From: Thermothielavioides terrestris NRRL 8126
Taxonomy: Eukaryota > Ascomycota > Sordariomycetes > Sordariales > Chaetomiaceae
DNA length: 64,000 bases
Assembly: GCF_000226115.1 (NCBI RefSeq)
Contig: NC_016461.1
Span: 3,286,001 to 3,350,000 of the forward strand
Direction: 5' to 3'
Positions 23,601 to 35,029 of this stretch are shown piece after piece. The notes beneath the pieces were generated by a model that saw only the letters and a list, made by a program, of their open reading frames with translations, searched no databases and was not told where the DNA came from. The position numbers and the translations under genes were made by a program. Each line of letters opens with the position of its first letter. The first letter of the stretch is position 1.

Positions 23601-26600
23601 TTTTAAATAGCTCGTTATACTTTAGATATTTTAATATAGCTAAGTTATAAATCTATTAGAAAATTATAGTAGTTAGAGGCTCTTATATAGGTAGCTAGAG
23701 ATAACTATAGAATAGGAGTGCGCCTTATATATTAAGGGAGTAGTCTATAATCTAGGTTTATACTATATTCACCTCCTTTAGAAACTTCTAGGCCCTAACG
23801 TAAATAGCCTAAAGCCGGTAAGTATAGTGCTCGTCTCCGACAATACCATTGTCCTATAGGGCAGCGAGCTACTTGTCCTTAAAAAGTGTCTCTCCTACTA
23901 GTAACCTAGCCTCCTCCTATACGTTAGTCTAATACACCTTAATCGAGGGGGAGTAGCTAAGCGATATATTAGCTATCTTTAGGCTTGTCCTATTTACACT
24001 ATAAAAGTGTATTAGAATATAAAGCTTAAGATCCTAGCTAATACTTAAGCTCGAAGTTAAATAGTAAAAGCGTCTCTACCTATTAGACCTATTGTTCACT
24101 GATTAGATATAGCTAGGTGAAGTACTTAAAGTTCTTATAGTCAGTCAAGATAGTAAAGGGGGCCACTATACTCTAGAGCTATATTGACTAGACCTTAAGG
24201 CAAGAGATAATAGCTAGTAGCTCCTTATTATAGATAGTGTAGTTATATTTAGTAGGGCTCAGTTTTATAGAGTAGTAGGCTATAGGGTAGAGAACCCCGT
24301 CCTCTCCTTATTAAGATAAGTACTCCTTAAACGCTATATTGAAATAGTCTACCTCTACGATCGTCTCCCTCTTAGAATCCTATTAAACGAGGATCAGCTC
24401 TAATATAAATGTAGCTTTAAGTATATTAAAGGCTTCCTATTCCTCTTTGCCTTAGTAGAATAGGACATTCTTATAGGTAAGGCGTATCAATAGGGCTACC
24501 TTCTTAAAGAAGTTAAAGATAAAGTTGCGATAGAAGTTAATGAATCCTAGGAAGCTCTATACTCTTTAGACTTTATAGGGTACCTCCTACTTGTAGATAG
24601 CCTTAATCTTCTTAGGGGTAGGGTGGATATAAACCTCTGTTTCTATAATATACTTTAAGTATTTGACTTCCTTTACTACGAATTCTTAAGGTCTAGGTTA
24701 AGGCCTATATCTCTTAGTCTTCGGAGGACTTTATATACCTTCCTTATATAGTCCTTTCGACTCTTATTTAAGTATACTAGGACGTCGTTAAGATATACTA
24801 TTATATAGTCTCCTAGCGTTGGACTAAGGGTATTATTAATATATCTTCAGAACGTTATAGGAGTATCTATAAGCTTAAAGGGGTAGACTAGCTATTTAAA
24901 TAGTCTAAACCTTATATAGAACGCTATAAGGTACTTATCCCTCTTAGCTATTTAGATATAGTAGAATATAGCCCTAACGTCTAGCTTTATAAGCTATTTG
25001 GTCTTAGCTAGGGACTAAAGAGTCTCCTTAATCAAAGGGAGTAGGTACTAGTCCTACTTAGTAATCTTATATAAAGCTTAGTAATCTATATAGAACCTCT
25101 ATTCTTCTTTTAGCTTCTTTATAAAAAGTATTAGAGTAGCTACTAATAAGGAACTTACTTAGATCTATCTTTTATCCAATAGGTCTATAACCTACTTCTA
25201 AATCTCTAAGAGGTAGTCCCTTAGTATATTATATAAAGGTCCTTAAAGGAGCTTAAGAGGTTTTCTGTCTAGGCCTATTTTAAGACAGATATAATAGTTG
25301 GCCTCCCTCTAATAGGGGGATAGGTCGTTTACCTTCTCTTTATCGAAGAGGTTAGCGAAGTTATATAGCTCCTTTAGCAGAGCGACCTTTAGGTCTAGGT
25401 CGACGTTGGGCTAGGAGACGGCTACTCCTAGTATCGTAGTCATCTTGTAGATACTAGTAACGAAGAACATATCTTATACCCCTTTAAACTTCTTCCTTTA
25501 TACCCTATAGGCTAAGCCTATAAACATTATACCTATAACTAGGATAGTATTAGTTTCCTTCTACTATAAAGAGCATTTATATACCTATAGGCTACCCTAT
25601 AAATTAATGGTAAGAACCCTATTAGCTAGGTCTAGTATAATTATATAGTAGTTTATCTAAAGGAGCTTTAATATAATATTGTAGGCTAGCCCTAAAACTA
25701 TATAAAATATAGCAATACTGATCTACCTATTAATGTCTATTATAATATAAGCGATATATATAATTTTCTTTATAATTTATACCTCTTTAACTATAATACC
25801 TAGGGTATAGGGACTTAATAAGCTTATCTATTTAATCTTTAATCTCTAATATACTCTTTTGCTAATAGCTCTATAGCTTTAGTATCTACTATCTATTTAT
25901 ATATTTATAAAACTAGAGGAGTTTAAGAAAATAGAGATAAGAAAAGATAGCTCGTCTATTCTCTCTTTAATCTCTATAAACTTGTTCTATAAGCGGTTAA
26001 GTCCTTTCTACCCCTATATAAGACTTTATATAGAGGCTACTCTTTTCTCTCCTTCTCCTTAAAGGAGGAGTTCTCCTCTACCTATTCCTTAGCCTCTAAC
26101 TTGTTAATGTCGACCTTAGGAGCTAGTTTCTTAGCTAACGCGAAGGAGTAGATAGCTATAAAGTAGCTTTAGCGCCTACAACGAATATAGGCTCTAGCCT
26201 ACTAGCGCGCTATATATACTTCGTCGCTTATCTACTTCGCCTATAGCGTATTTACACCTCGTTTTCCTTTGTCCTACTACTACTTTCCTCTATAACCCCT
26301 ATTAGCTTCCCCCTAAGCTAGGGTAGTATAGGTTATATTAATCCTAGTCATTGGTATATCTCTATCTATATCTTTCTCTATATCTATATTGGGCTTAGGT
26401 CGCTTACCCTAGGACTACTAGTATCATTCCTCTAAGTAGAGAGCCTCTAAGTCAATAGCGATCTTATAGTACTTTATAATAGCTATAGCGTAGTCGTTCT
26501 ATAGAACCCTCTATCCTACTACGATATACTTCAACTTTAAAGAGAGGTATCGTTGTAGTCTAATAAGTTGTACTTCGTTGCTCTAATCAAGTCCTCTAGC

Positions 26601-27180
26601 CTTCGATAGCTTTGCTTCGAAGTAAACAATAAAGGAGGAGAATAGCTCGTTATCTCCTTAATAGAGTATATCTAGCTCTGTCAAGGCTATAACCTATTTA
26701 TAGAGGTCTATATAGACTATAGTAAGATACTTAAGAAATGCTCCTAGATTATAGTTACAGTTAGGTCCTCCTAATTTATAGAAGGCTATAACCTTAGCCT
26801 AGACCCCCTAGCTAAGGGTCCTCTAAATAAACACCTATTAGTTATAGAGGCCCTTAATAAACTCTTAGTCTACTATTAGAATATATGATATTATAGCCTT
26901 CTAGACGATAAAGAGCTCCTTTTTATCGTCGAAGGGCTATCCTATAGGGAGGCGCTTCCACTATATCTCGGGAGTTGCTAGAGCTATAGCATTAGTTGTT
27001 AGAGCTAGGGCACTAGTTACTATAGAGACGTTTATAGTCTAAGCTATAGCAATCTAAGCTATATAGAGTTCTTTAATAGTTATATTCTAATATATAATCA
27101 TCTTTTATAAAAGTTAGAAATATTTATAGACGTAATCTAGATCTAGGACCTATAGGACGCCTAGGTTATTTATATCACCT
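20690..27180 (-). pseudogene. A2 gag-pol relic, interrupted
   Basis: Chromodomain ~20790-20910, integrase before and after the nested element (21189-22789), RNase H, RT ~24300-25250, protease ~25880, zinc knuckle ~26170, gag to 27180. Stops throughout, TAG most frequent. Not functional. Confidence 0.8.
21189..22789. mobile_element. Short two-LTR (TRIM-like) retroelement inside A2
   Basis: 1,601 bp with direct terminal repeats 21189-21403 (215 bp) and 22579-22789 (211 bp), TGAGGAGAGGAGGCG to GCGACA. Perfect 5-bp duplications CTAGG lie at 21184-21188 and 22790-22794; the host sequence of A1 has one CTAGG there. The 1.2-kb interior contains no gag or pol that I can recognise, so it must depend on another element's enzymes. 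It is mildly RIP-affected. Small frames (such as 22215-22577) have no recognisable product. A truncated copy is at 2235-2507. Confidence 0.85.
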
Positions 27181-27351
27181 TGTTTATTTTTCTCTAGTAA
27201 ATCACTTTTTGAGGTATCTGTTGTATCAAGTATTAAATAAGAAGAGAGTAGAAAAACGCAATATTTATATATAAACTACCCTATAAGAACTAATAGCTTA
27301 AATAAGTATAGCCACCTAAGCAAGAGGAAGCTACAATACATCTAAGTCTAA

Positions 27352-28519
27352 CTATCCTCCTAAAACTAAGTAGAACGCGACTATATATGGAAGAAAAATA
27401 AGATATATAAACAATGCTATCTACTTGGGGTCTATAATAGGACCTACGTTAGTAAGGTTCTTTTCCTTATCTTTGAATGGATATATAGATAAGGTAAGTA
27501 TATAGAGGACTAGAGCGGGGACGCGAGGGGTCTAAGGTAGGGGCGCTATAAATAGGTATATAGTATATTCTCTATAAAGGAGGACGAGCGTCGACTATAG
27601 TACTGGTTGTAAGGAAATAGGCGAGTATAGAGTAAGTGGTAGAGGCGGGCCCTCTAAGAGGTATAGATAGGCGAGGGAGAAATGGGTGTAATAATATACT
27701 TTGCAAAGCGTGAATTCGTCTTAAGAACAGTTGCTTAAGACTACGCTATAGTATAGATAGCCTTTGTAATACACCGATTCTCCTACTAGAAGGAATCGAG
27801 ATATTATACTATATACTTAACTAGGCAACTATAGTACTATATAGTGAGATTATCTTAAGGAGTCTAGTATAGAACTAGGGCTCCTTACTAGCCTAGGGTC
27901 GAAGGTGTAGAGGGGGTAGCTAGAGGTGCGTTAAAGGCGAAGGCTAAACGTGCTAGGGAATAGTGCTAGAAAGCTATACTAATTACATTTTGAAAACTAT
28001 ATATAAAGGCGACAAATAGTGCCTTTAGGATAGTATAGTAAACTAGCTTAGTCTCGGTCTTCTTCTAGGTAGGTTCTATAACAGCTTGATCGTTAATATA
28101 AAATTTAACTAAGTGCTTTAAGCCTATATATAGAGAGAGGTTGGTCGCCTAGAGTATTAGATCCTAATAGTACTTAGTATACAACTTAGTATACTTAGTG
28201 CAGCTCTCTCTATAGCTCTAGACGTAGTTAATAAGGTTTTTATATAGGAGCTACTCAATGCAATTTAGATAGATATTGCTCTCTTTGTTAAGAAGGGCAC
28301 TTTCCTTATCATTAGAATCGCTCTCAACAATATAGCTATTAATAACCTAGCGAAAAGACTTATTACAATTGTTATAGTTCTATTAAAACATTGTTAGCTT
28401 CTAGCTCAGGGTTAAACCGGGTTTAATATAGGACAATATACATTATAGTCCTAGTTATTATCCCCTCTAAGGCGACGTCCCTTACTACTATTACTAAGTA
28501 AAGCGACTATAACCGATAT
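27352..28519 (-). pseudogene. Antisense ORF of chromovirus B
   Basis: Minus-strand frame matching the A1 aORF. The start codon is ATA (mutated ATG), followed by codons for VIVALLS-like sequence. It ends at the same GGAGGA-TAG position. The length difference from A1 (8 nt) implies frameshifts. Like the other copies it is antisense to its own gag-pol. Confidence 0.65.
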
Positions 28520-28556
28520 CCTAGAGAGTATAGATAAGAATAGAGCAGTAAGTTTC

Positions 28557-29267
28557 TGTTGAGATTGGGTTATTGCAGAAGCTTTTGCAGGCACTATAGC
28601 TTAGAACTGGGTAGGAGAACTTAGAAGAGCTTACAAAGCCTAAAAGGCCTGTAGCCTTCTGTAGTGGCAGTGCGGCAAGGGCTAGATAAGGACTAATATA
28701 GGCTTGCGTTGCGTTGAACAGCTTTATATTCCACTATTGAGTGGGCATCTCCTCTCCCGCTCGTATATCCACCGGCCTAGGTGCAGTGTTCTGCACGAGC
28801 TAGCGAGCTGTGGGGCGGATTTCCCATACTTGTAAAACTTATTTGGCTAGGTTTTCCTAAAAATCGGCTCGCGAGCTCGCGAACTGGCTCTAACCAATCA
28901 CCGGTCCCACTGCCTCTATAGCCCCACCTACTTTAACTCCAAATTTAAAGGCCTTACCAATCCCAACCCTAAATAGTATATATATAGATCTATAGTCCTT
29001 TGACTAAGGTATCGATATATATAAGCTAGTCCCATTTTGGTAAAGGTTTGGTTAAGATGTAGCCATTCAAATATAGTAAGTATAAGGTAGGTGGGAGGTG
29101 CAGGGTAGGTCACGTGGGAGACAGTGCAGGGTAGGTCCCTTGGGAGACAACCACCACTGCGCCGGAGGTGCAGGGTAGGTGGCTCGGGGTAACCACCTTA
29201 CTACAACTACTACTATAGCAGTTCTCTAACTCTATTTACATAGCTTACTGCTATAGTAGGTTCAACA
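28557..29267 (-). repeat. Solo LTR (family 2) inside chromovirus B
   Basis: 711 bp, TGTTGAGATTGGGTT to GTTCAACA, with perfect GTTTC duplications at 28552-28556 and 29268-29272. It is inverted relative to 13120-13847. It retains the TATA motif (CTCGTATATCC on plus) and GC-rich body. Confidence 0.9.
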
Positions 29268-30039
29268 GTTTCGAGAAATGAGTTGCTACTATAAAGGAAA
29301 TAAAAAGCTGCTAAGAAGGCTAAAAGCGAGTAGACAAGAGGTATATCTAACGTATATATAGAGGCAGTATCAAGAGATCGAGTATATATAAAGAAAAGAG
29401 AGTCGTAGAAAGAAACTAAATATAAGACGGTCGTATAAAATATAGAAATACTACTAATAAGGTATAGAGAAAATATATAGTAAGGACAGTAAGTACAATA
29501 TAGGCGTCGCTATATATGAAAAAGATTAATAGGCGTATACGAAATAAGAACGTAGAAGATAAAGAATATATATAAAATGAAGCTATAGCAGGAAGAACTA
29601 GTATATAAAGAGGATAGAGGATAAGAATACGGGGGAGGGATAAAGGCGTATAAAGGAGGTAAGAAGAAACGTAGAGCACGAAGTTCGTAAAAGAGGAGAG
29701 GTTTTAATAATAGGAGAGGGGGCTAGCTTATATATAATTAGTAGGTACGCCTTATATAGTACAGTTGCTATAGAAAAGAACATAGGATAGGGAAAGGGCT
29801 AATTAGCATCTTGCTAAAGCAATGTAAATAAACGACCTATAGCTAAGTAGTAGGAAACTATAAGTAGCGGACGGCTAGCAAGCAACTACGCTAGATTGCC
29901 CTAACAATGAGCTAAATGCTATATAGCTAGAGGCGGGCACTAACGCTCGCTATAACCGACCCTATATCAGGCCTAGCCTACGCCCAACGCTACGCTACGC
30001 CTACTACGATTCGACTCCCTATCCGGAGGGGGGGGGGTA

Positions 30040-30299
30040 TATTATAGACCGGGCTATACCTAGGCTAGATATATAGGGCTACGCCTAGGACCTATAGCAG
30101 TCTTATATCGGACTCGTAGCAAGCCTATAGCGGGCCCGCCTCGCGCTTAGAACAACATTGGCCTAAACTCTCTGCACACAAGCCCCTTAAAAACTCTATA
30201 CGTAAGGACGCACCCTGTACTTCTCCTTTTCCCTCCTTAAGGTAGTTGAATAGAACATTGTACGCTTGTCTGCAGACGCTACAAGGCCAGCACGTTACA
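30040..30299 (+). repeat. B 3' LTR
   Basis: 260 bp, TATTATAGACCGGGC to GGCCAGCACGTTACA, the reverse complement of the A-type LTRs. It abuts repeat X on the right. Confidence 0.85.
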
Positions 30300-30838
30300 C
30301 TAAAGCTCTTAGTTGCAAAGATCGAACCAATGAATAGGAATACATAAGTGGGCCCAATGACAAATAAAAGTGGGTCCACTGTAAATTCAAGTGACGATTA
30401 TAAGTGGATCTAAAAGTGGATTAAAAGTAAGCCTATGAAGTGGGCAATAACCGAGAGGAGGAAGTCTATATATTGAGGTCAAACCTCCCACCTTTGACCT
30501 CTTTTCTTCTTCCTCATACACATAACAAAAAAACACTTTTTCCACAACCACAGTCACAACCACTCTTATCTTATCACATCCCCACTTTTATCAATATATC
30601 TCTACTTTATCTACTTTTAAAAGTGGAATTACCTATTCCCCACTTTATTAAAAGTGAAACCACTTCCTCAGTGATCAAGTCTTTCAATGACGAGTGAATC
30701 TACTATTTTTATATCTTAGGAATCTATCTATTTTTTCAACTTCAACCAACCAAGAAAGCAATACCTTCTAATTCTACCTTCGCTCCTATCCTACAATATC
30801 CCAAAGAAATTCAGCAATTAACGCTCTAGCCTTCTAAT
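30300..30838 (+). repeat. LTR-like repeat X, right copy
   Basis: Same orientation as 12153-12693, with the same TATA-like CTATATATTGAGG (~30470) and CCACTTTT motifs. Its left end is cut by the LTR of B. It may be the 3' LTR of an element whose interior now contains B, A2 and their guests. Confidence 0.55.
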
Positions 30839-31390
30839 AAGCATAGTAATGGATTAACGGTCTTAGCAATCTGGGTTGTAAAGTGGTTAAGTAGCTTAAT
30901 CATTAGCTTCTACGTTTAGAGTATATTTATAAACCTCGTTATAACATTCGTTACAAAGGTCGTTATAAGATGCATTATAAGCTACAATATAAGCTTTAGT
31001 GTCTTTAATATCCTTTAGTTCAATAATATAGGCGTAGTATTATACGAATAAAGTGGCGTGCCACTTAGCCTCGTTAGCCAAAGCGGCGGGGCACTTAAAC
31101 CAAGCAAGAGCTTTAGAGGAGTGCAAGATAAATATACTGCAAGAGTGTGAGATGCAGGCAAGTGCTTACCTAAATACAGAAGTGTAGTAGCCTGTGCGTA
31201 AGGTGGCCTATGCACTGTTGCAGAGCCTATTGCTGTTGTGGTGCCTAGTGGGCCCAGTAAGCCTACACTTACGCAGTTAGCCACAGATAGCTATAGGTGA
31301 CCTACAACTGCGCGTAACACTTAGAGCTTCTAATGATCATAGTCCTAAGCTATATCGTAGGCGTCAACGCTCTCCGAAGTAGGCTAAAGG
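30839..31390. other. Partly RIP-mutated sequence, no gene identified
   Basis: Mixed composition. 31015-31330 is noticeably less AT-rich and contains a short open minus-strand frame, but nothing I recognise. Confidence 0.4.
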
Positions 31391-31638
31391 TGTCACACAC
31401 AACTGTGGCAAGGGCACCTATGACTGTACCGTGGCTAGGGGTGATGAGCGTCCCCTTAAAAAAGAAACCTCGCCTACAACCCCTTTGTAGAACAGTAGAC
31501 TACATCAATATACTTTTGTGATATATACTAGTGTTTAGGAGTGCTGCCTCATTAGCTGACGAGGCTAAGAAGCATTGATCTTTCTCATCCTTATACGTTT
31601 ACCGCTAGATAGTCACTGAATGCTATTAGCGTGTAACA
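31391..31638 (+). repeat. 247-bp LTR-like repeat, least mutated copy
   Basis: TGTCACACACAACTGTGGC to GCGTGTAACA. It is the best preserved of three copies (others 2508-2754 inverted, 3151-3398 direct). No duplication flanks it (AAAGG / AATGA). Confidence 0.65.
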
Positions 31639-31639
31639 A

Positions 31640-31889
31640 ATGACACTTCTCCTGATCTTTGAAGTAGTCTATAAGTTCGTAATATATAGCCTTATTAACG
31701 AACTAGCTATGCTAGAGCATTTAGTTATTAGAGCTCGCTAGGATAATATAAACTTTTACGTTAGCCTTTAAAGATATAATAGCTATTCTAGCAGTCATTT
31801 TTAAGAGGTATTGCTAAGAGATTTTATTAATCGTTGTATATAGAGCTATATAGTGCTAACGAGTTTTCAAGATAAATGAGACTCTGAAT
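31640..31889 (-). pseudogene. Possible copia-type Gag N-terminus of outer element
   Basis: Minus-strand frame beginning MTARIAIISLKANVK next to the right LTR. It continues with a Ser/Asn stretch and QFVNKAIYYELIDYFKD after a RIP stop. The spacing and the short helix ending in ELID resemble the N-terminal segment of copia Gag proteins. The frame is lost after ~75 codons at the adjoining repeat. This is weak evidence; it supports the outer element's minus orientation. Confidence 0.35.
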
Positions 31890-32351
31890 TGACAAAGCCA
31901 CTACGTAGGATGAAGACAATAAGGCTATTACGAAGTGCCTAATACGCAGAGATAGTGATCAATAATGCTAGTATTCGTTATATTGACTAGACCCTTCAGT
32001 GACTATCTGCTCCCATAAGTGTGAAGCGAAGCGCGTAGTAATTTACAGAGAAATTAGCACTGTACAAACCGCGCTAAGTCACATGATTTAGGCCTCTCGA
32101 CTAATCGAAACACCAAAACTCTGGAGGATTTGTCCCGTAATGAAGCGAAGCTTAGGTTCGCTCCTACAGTGCATACACTATGTGTATGTAATCACTGTTA
32201 CGGAGCTTATCTATAAGCTTCGCTTCAATCAAAGTGTATATAGGAGAGGGCTATTCTAGGCATCCAGATCTATAGCTCTTTGGTGGATCCTAATTACGGC
32301 AGTACGGCCCGTGGGTGCCGAGCCTCTTGTATTGAGCCCCAGGTTCTGACA
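31890..32351 (-). repeat. Right (5') LTR of outer element, with insertion
   Basis: Starts TGACAAAGCCACTACG and ends CAGGTTCTGACA, followed by ATTGC (32352-32356). Compared with the 219-bp left LTR it carries ~240 extra bp between ATATTGA (~31985) and TCAAAGTG (~32230). Confidence 0.8.
31987..32229. mobile_element. Small inserted element with GAAGCGAAGC inverted repeats
   Basis: ~240 bp absent from the other outer LTR. It contains a perfect 14-bp inverted repeat (TGAAGCGAAGCTTA at 32141-32154, TAAGCTTCGCTTCA at 32214-32227) and a third partial copy at ~32020. It could be a MITE or a pair of them. The exact ends and target duplication are not clear. Confidence 0.5.
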
Positions 32352-32356
32352 ATTGC

Positions 32357-34229
32357 AACTCTCCGCCATGCAGGGCAACGTGACTGTCTCCTCACTGCTG
32401 AGGGGTCCATTCCCAACACCCCTATTCGCTAGCCGTTTGTCGCCGTTATGGGCTGCTTCAAATGCGACTGGTTATGTCTGCTGCGGCCCAACTTGCTCTC
32501 GCAGCGGCTGCAGTGTGAAATGCGTGAACTGCTCATCTTCGCAGACGATTGGACGTGAGGCACCGCCCGCTGCGGCGCAATGTGTTAACCGAGGCTTTCT
32601 TGCAGGCGCTCACACAGGATCTCCATGGCGCGTTCGTTGGGCAACCGTAAGCAAGGCTCGGACATTCGGCACTCTGGTGGGCAACCTGGTGACTGCGCAC
32701 CCAAGCATAAAGGAGACTGGACTGCCCATGATTTGGGTCGGCTCAAAATTTTAGTCCATCGCCCTTCAACAAACACGCATTCGACGCTGACTGTCCGTAA
32801 CTATCTTCACGCCAAGCTCATCAGACATCTTGACAGATCTGTCACCTCAGCAACATGTAAGCAGCTTCCTGACGAGCGCCTCTACTTCATCTAATGTGAT
32901 CATCCACTCCTGGTGCTAATCATGTCCTCAACCATCCACTTCGCTAACGTCTTCTCAGGTGCACCACCACTGTAACCACCAAAACCGAGGTGAAGGGGAA
33001 CGGCACGACCATCACCACCCAGACAACCAAATTTGCCGATTGCGGAAAATCAACCTGCCCCACCTCGGCATCCTACACTCCTCGCTAGCGAGCTTCGCTG
33101 TCGGAGTACGTGAACAAGGAGTGGCGGACACGCGGTCATTTTGTCAGTGGATGTTTCGGTCGCTGATGGTATTCTAGAGGGGATGGGAAGTGGATGGAAC
33201 TTGGATCAAGCCAGCTGTCATTTCACCGTGCTCTCAGTTCAGCCCTCCCTAGGACAACATTCAACGAGAGAGTGTGGTGACCAGACATCGCCGTGCCCCT
33301 CGGGATTGCTTTTTCCGCTTGTTTGTGCCGCGTATATCGAACCCAAGATCCGATTCTTGGAGGATCGTGTGTTTACCGTGTTTGAACCCGGGTTACGGGA
33401 GCAGTGTCAGAACCGGAGGATTGGTGCCCTGCCCACAGCTCAATCATGCCCGCAACCCCTCGCCCGAGCACCTCGGCGCAACTATCGGGCCGGCCTCCCT
33501 CGGCACCGCGTCTCGTACTTCGGCTCAGCCCGGCCCGGCTGGGAACACCTCGCAAGGAAGATGCACACGTATGGAAGACGCGGATTGGTCGCCTCACTTT
33601 CGTATGCAACTCGGGGAGCTTGGGACCAAGCATCTTGGGGGCACTAGCACAGTTGGCACGGCAACAAAGCCCATTGGGCGTAAATATACGTAGGGCGCTA
33701 AGTAGTGCATGAGCACTTACAGTTAAGAAAGGGAAAGATTTACAAGCAAAGTGACGGAATGATCGGAGGCAGGCCGTTGGGCATCAAAGGAGGCGCCAAA
33801 GAGCATGCTCGACTGCTGGACCAGGCATCCGGGGGGACTGAGGGGATGGAACCTGCATTCCGTACGAGGGGAGAAAAAGGGTGTGGGGGGGAGGGGGGGG
33901 GGCAACATAGAGAGAGGAAGAGGGTGGCCAGCGTTCAATGCAACCACTTCGACCCCCATACCTGCGCTGCTCCCCCTTAGAGTGTTCTTTGCCCGGACGT
34001 ATGTCAAGCTCATGCAGTGGTTACTCCATCACTATCAGCATCATCACCCTTCCCCGAGAGCACCGGCTCCGACAGTTGGATCGGCGCCGCCCGGCCAGGC
34101 GGGCTGGATGACTGTAATTAGAATCAATCAACCCCAGATATCCGGGAGCACAACCGCAGCCGAATAGGCGCCCTCTTTGTCACAGTCTTCTTTCTAATGT
34201 AGAGATCAATACGCCCATCGTCGGTCCAC
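32357..34229. other. GC-normal DNA between transposon block and gene relics
   Basis: No intact gene. At 32854-32958 there is a good fungal intron shape (GTAAGC, GCTAAC branch, TTCTCAG). The following frame (~32959-33090) is Thr-rich (CTTTVTTKTEVKGNG..) and ends ..SYTPR at a stop, as in a surface-protein tail, but the upstream frame does not join cleanly. Two G-runs occur (33886-33901 region). 33904-33945 shares GCGTTCAATGCAACC with the family-3 LTR and may be an old relative. Overlapping short frames at 33141-33980 are GC-driven. Confidence 0.4.
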
Positions 34230-34999
34230 TGCCGCCCGCAGTTGTCGCACATCACCGCGCGCCCGCACACCTGGTTGTTTGCCGTCGACGAAGATGGTGT
34301 CGTAAACTAGTCCGCCTCGCCCGACGCGCTGTTATCGTTGTACAGCACCAGGATGCTGATGCATGGGCCCGACGGGGACGTCGCCGTGGGCGTCAGTTTG
34401 TTGGCCGCCCGTGAAGGTGTCCGAGATTCGTCTCCAAAGCCAACGCCGCTGCTTCCACCGCGCCACTACCGCCGTCGTTGCTACTTGGGGGGCCGGTATC
34501 AGGGGGACAGGCGATTCTCCGAGGATCCCGCCACCCAGCCAGCTCTCGGTGAAAGCGATGTTGAGCGGATCAGAAGTGAGCGTTGGGGAGGGGGGGGGGG
34601 GGGGGGTAAGTGCGGAAGGGGGCAGAACGACGACGCAGGGCGGCGAGCAGCCGATGTTGGCCGTAGGCTCCGGGTTCGTCCAGATGCCCCAATCGTTGTA
34701 GGCCGGCTCGCCGCCACCACTGCCAGACCGGATCGTCTGTTTGCAGGCCGCAGCCGGGCAGTGTCCCCGCTGCCAGGCGAAGTCGCAGTGCTGGTGCCGG
34801 TGGCAAACACGTTACCGTTGCGCGAGAGCGAGAGGACTACGTCTGCGACATGGCCGTTGAACGACACGTTTCCGTGGTAGAGACCGGACTTGCTGTCGGG
34901 AGTGTCGCTCCAGGTGCCAAGCTGGACCACGCCGCCGATGCTGATTGAGACATCGGCGGGTGAGTTCAGGAGCGCGCTGTAAAACAATGCGTCTCCCAT
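34230..34999 (-). pseudogene. C-terminal relic of a secreted GH71-like alpha-1,3-glucanase
   Basis: The minus-strand frame from 34999 reads GDALFYSALLNSPADVSIS.., then ..LGTWSDTPDSKSGLYHGNV.. and ..SLSRNGNVFATGT. This is a beta-sandwich style similar to what I recall of the C-terminal part of fungal GH71 (mutanase-type) enzymes. After ~80 codons the frame shifts, and another frame gives AYNDWGIWTNPEPTANIGC and CVVVLPPSALT. A poly-C tract (plus-strand G-run 34591-34606) follows and a further frame gives IAFTESWLGGGILGE. There is no catalytic domain and no start. The family call is from remembered similarity and could be wrong; the broken state is clear. Confidence 0.4.
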
Positions 35000-35029
35000 G
35001 GCCGATTGCGGAAACGGCAGACAGGCTCC

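Larger units (their letters stand above)
18380..27180 (-). mobile_element. Chromovirus A2, nested in B, 5' end missing
   Basis: Left LTR 18380-18639 (the 3' LTR), a C-run polypurine tract, plus-strand aORF 19424-~20597, then minus-strand pol from ~20690 to ~27180. The pol is split by a short two-LTR element at 21189-22789. RT reads LNDV (~24790), one G-to-A step short of the other copies. The sequence stops in the gag N-terminal region about 130 bp before the primer-binding site, so the 5' LTR is absent. Beyond ~27180 a short unmatched stretch leads into the 3' part of B. Confidence 0.85.
27235..30299 (+). mobile_element. Chromovirus B, right part (post-pol region and 3' LTR)
   Basis: Homology to the A1 region left of pol, inverted: ATAAACTACCC boundary, aORF on the minus strand, pyrimidine-rich leader (as purines on plus), polypurine tract (GGAGGGGGGGGGG, ~30024-30037) and 3' LTR 30040-30299. 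The order continues from 18379, which makes this the missing 3' end of B. A 711-bp solo LTR (28557-29267) is inserted just upstream of the aORF start. Confidence 0.8.
1790..32351 (-). mobile_element. Outer LTR retrotransposon, copia-like, filled with nested elements
   Basis: LTRs at 1790-2008 and 31890-32351 share a common sequence. Both begin TGACARAGCCACT; the right copy ends TTCTGACA and the left ends in the RIP-mutated form TTCCAATA. Immediately outside are identical 5-bp duplications, ATTGC at 1785-1789 and at 32352-32356. This shows the whole 30.5-kb block replaces one target site. The C-run just inside the left LTR (2011-2016) reads as a polypurine tract on the minus strand, so the element points leftward. 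Beside the right LTR a minus-strand frame resembles a copia Gag N-terminus (see 31640-31889). Everything else between the LTRs is nested insertions or decayed interior. Assignment to Ty1/copia is tentative. Confidence 0.8.
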
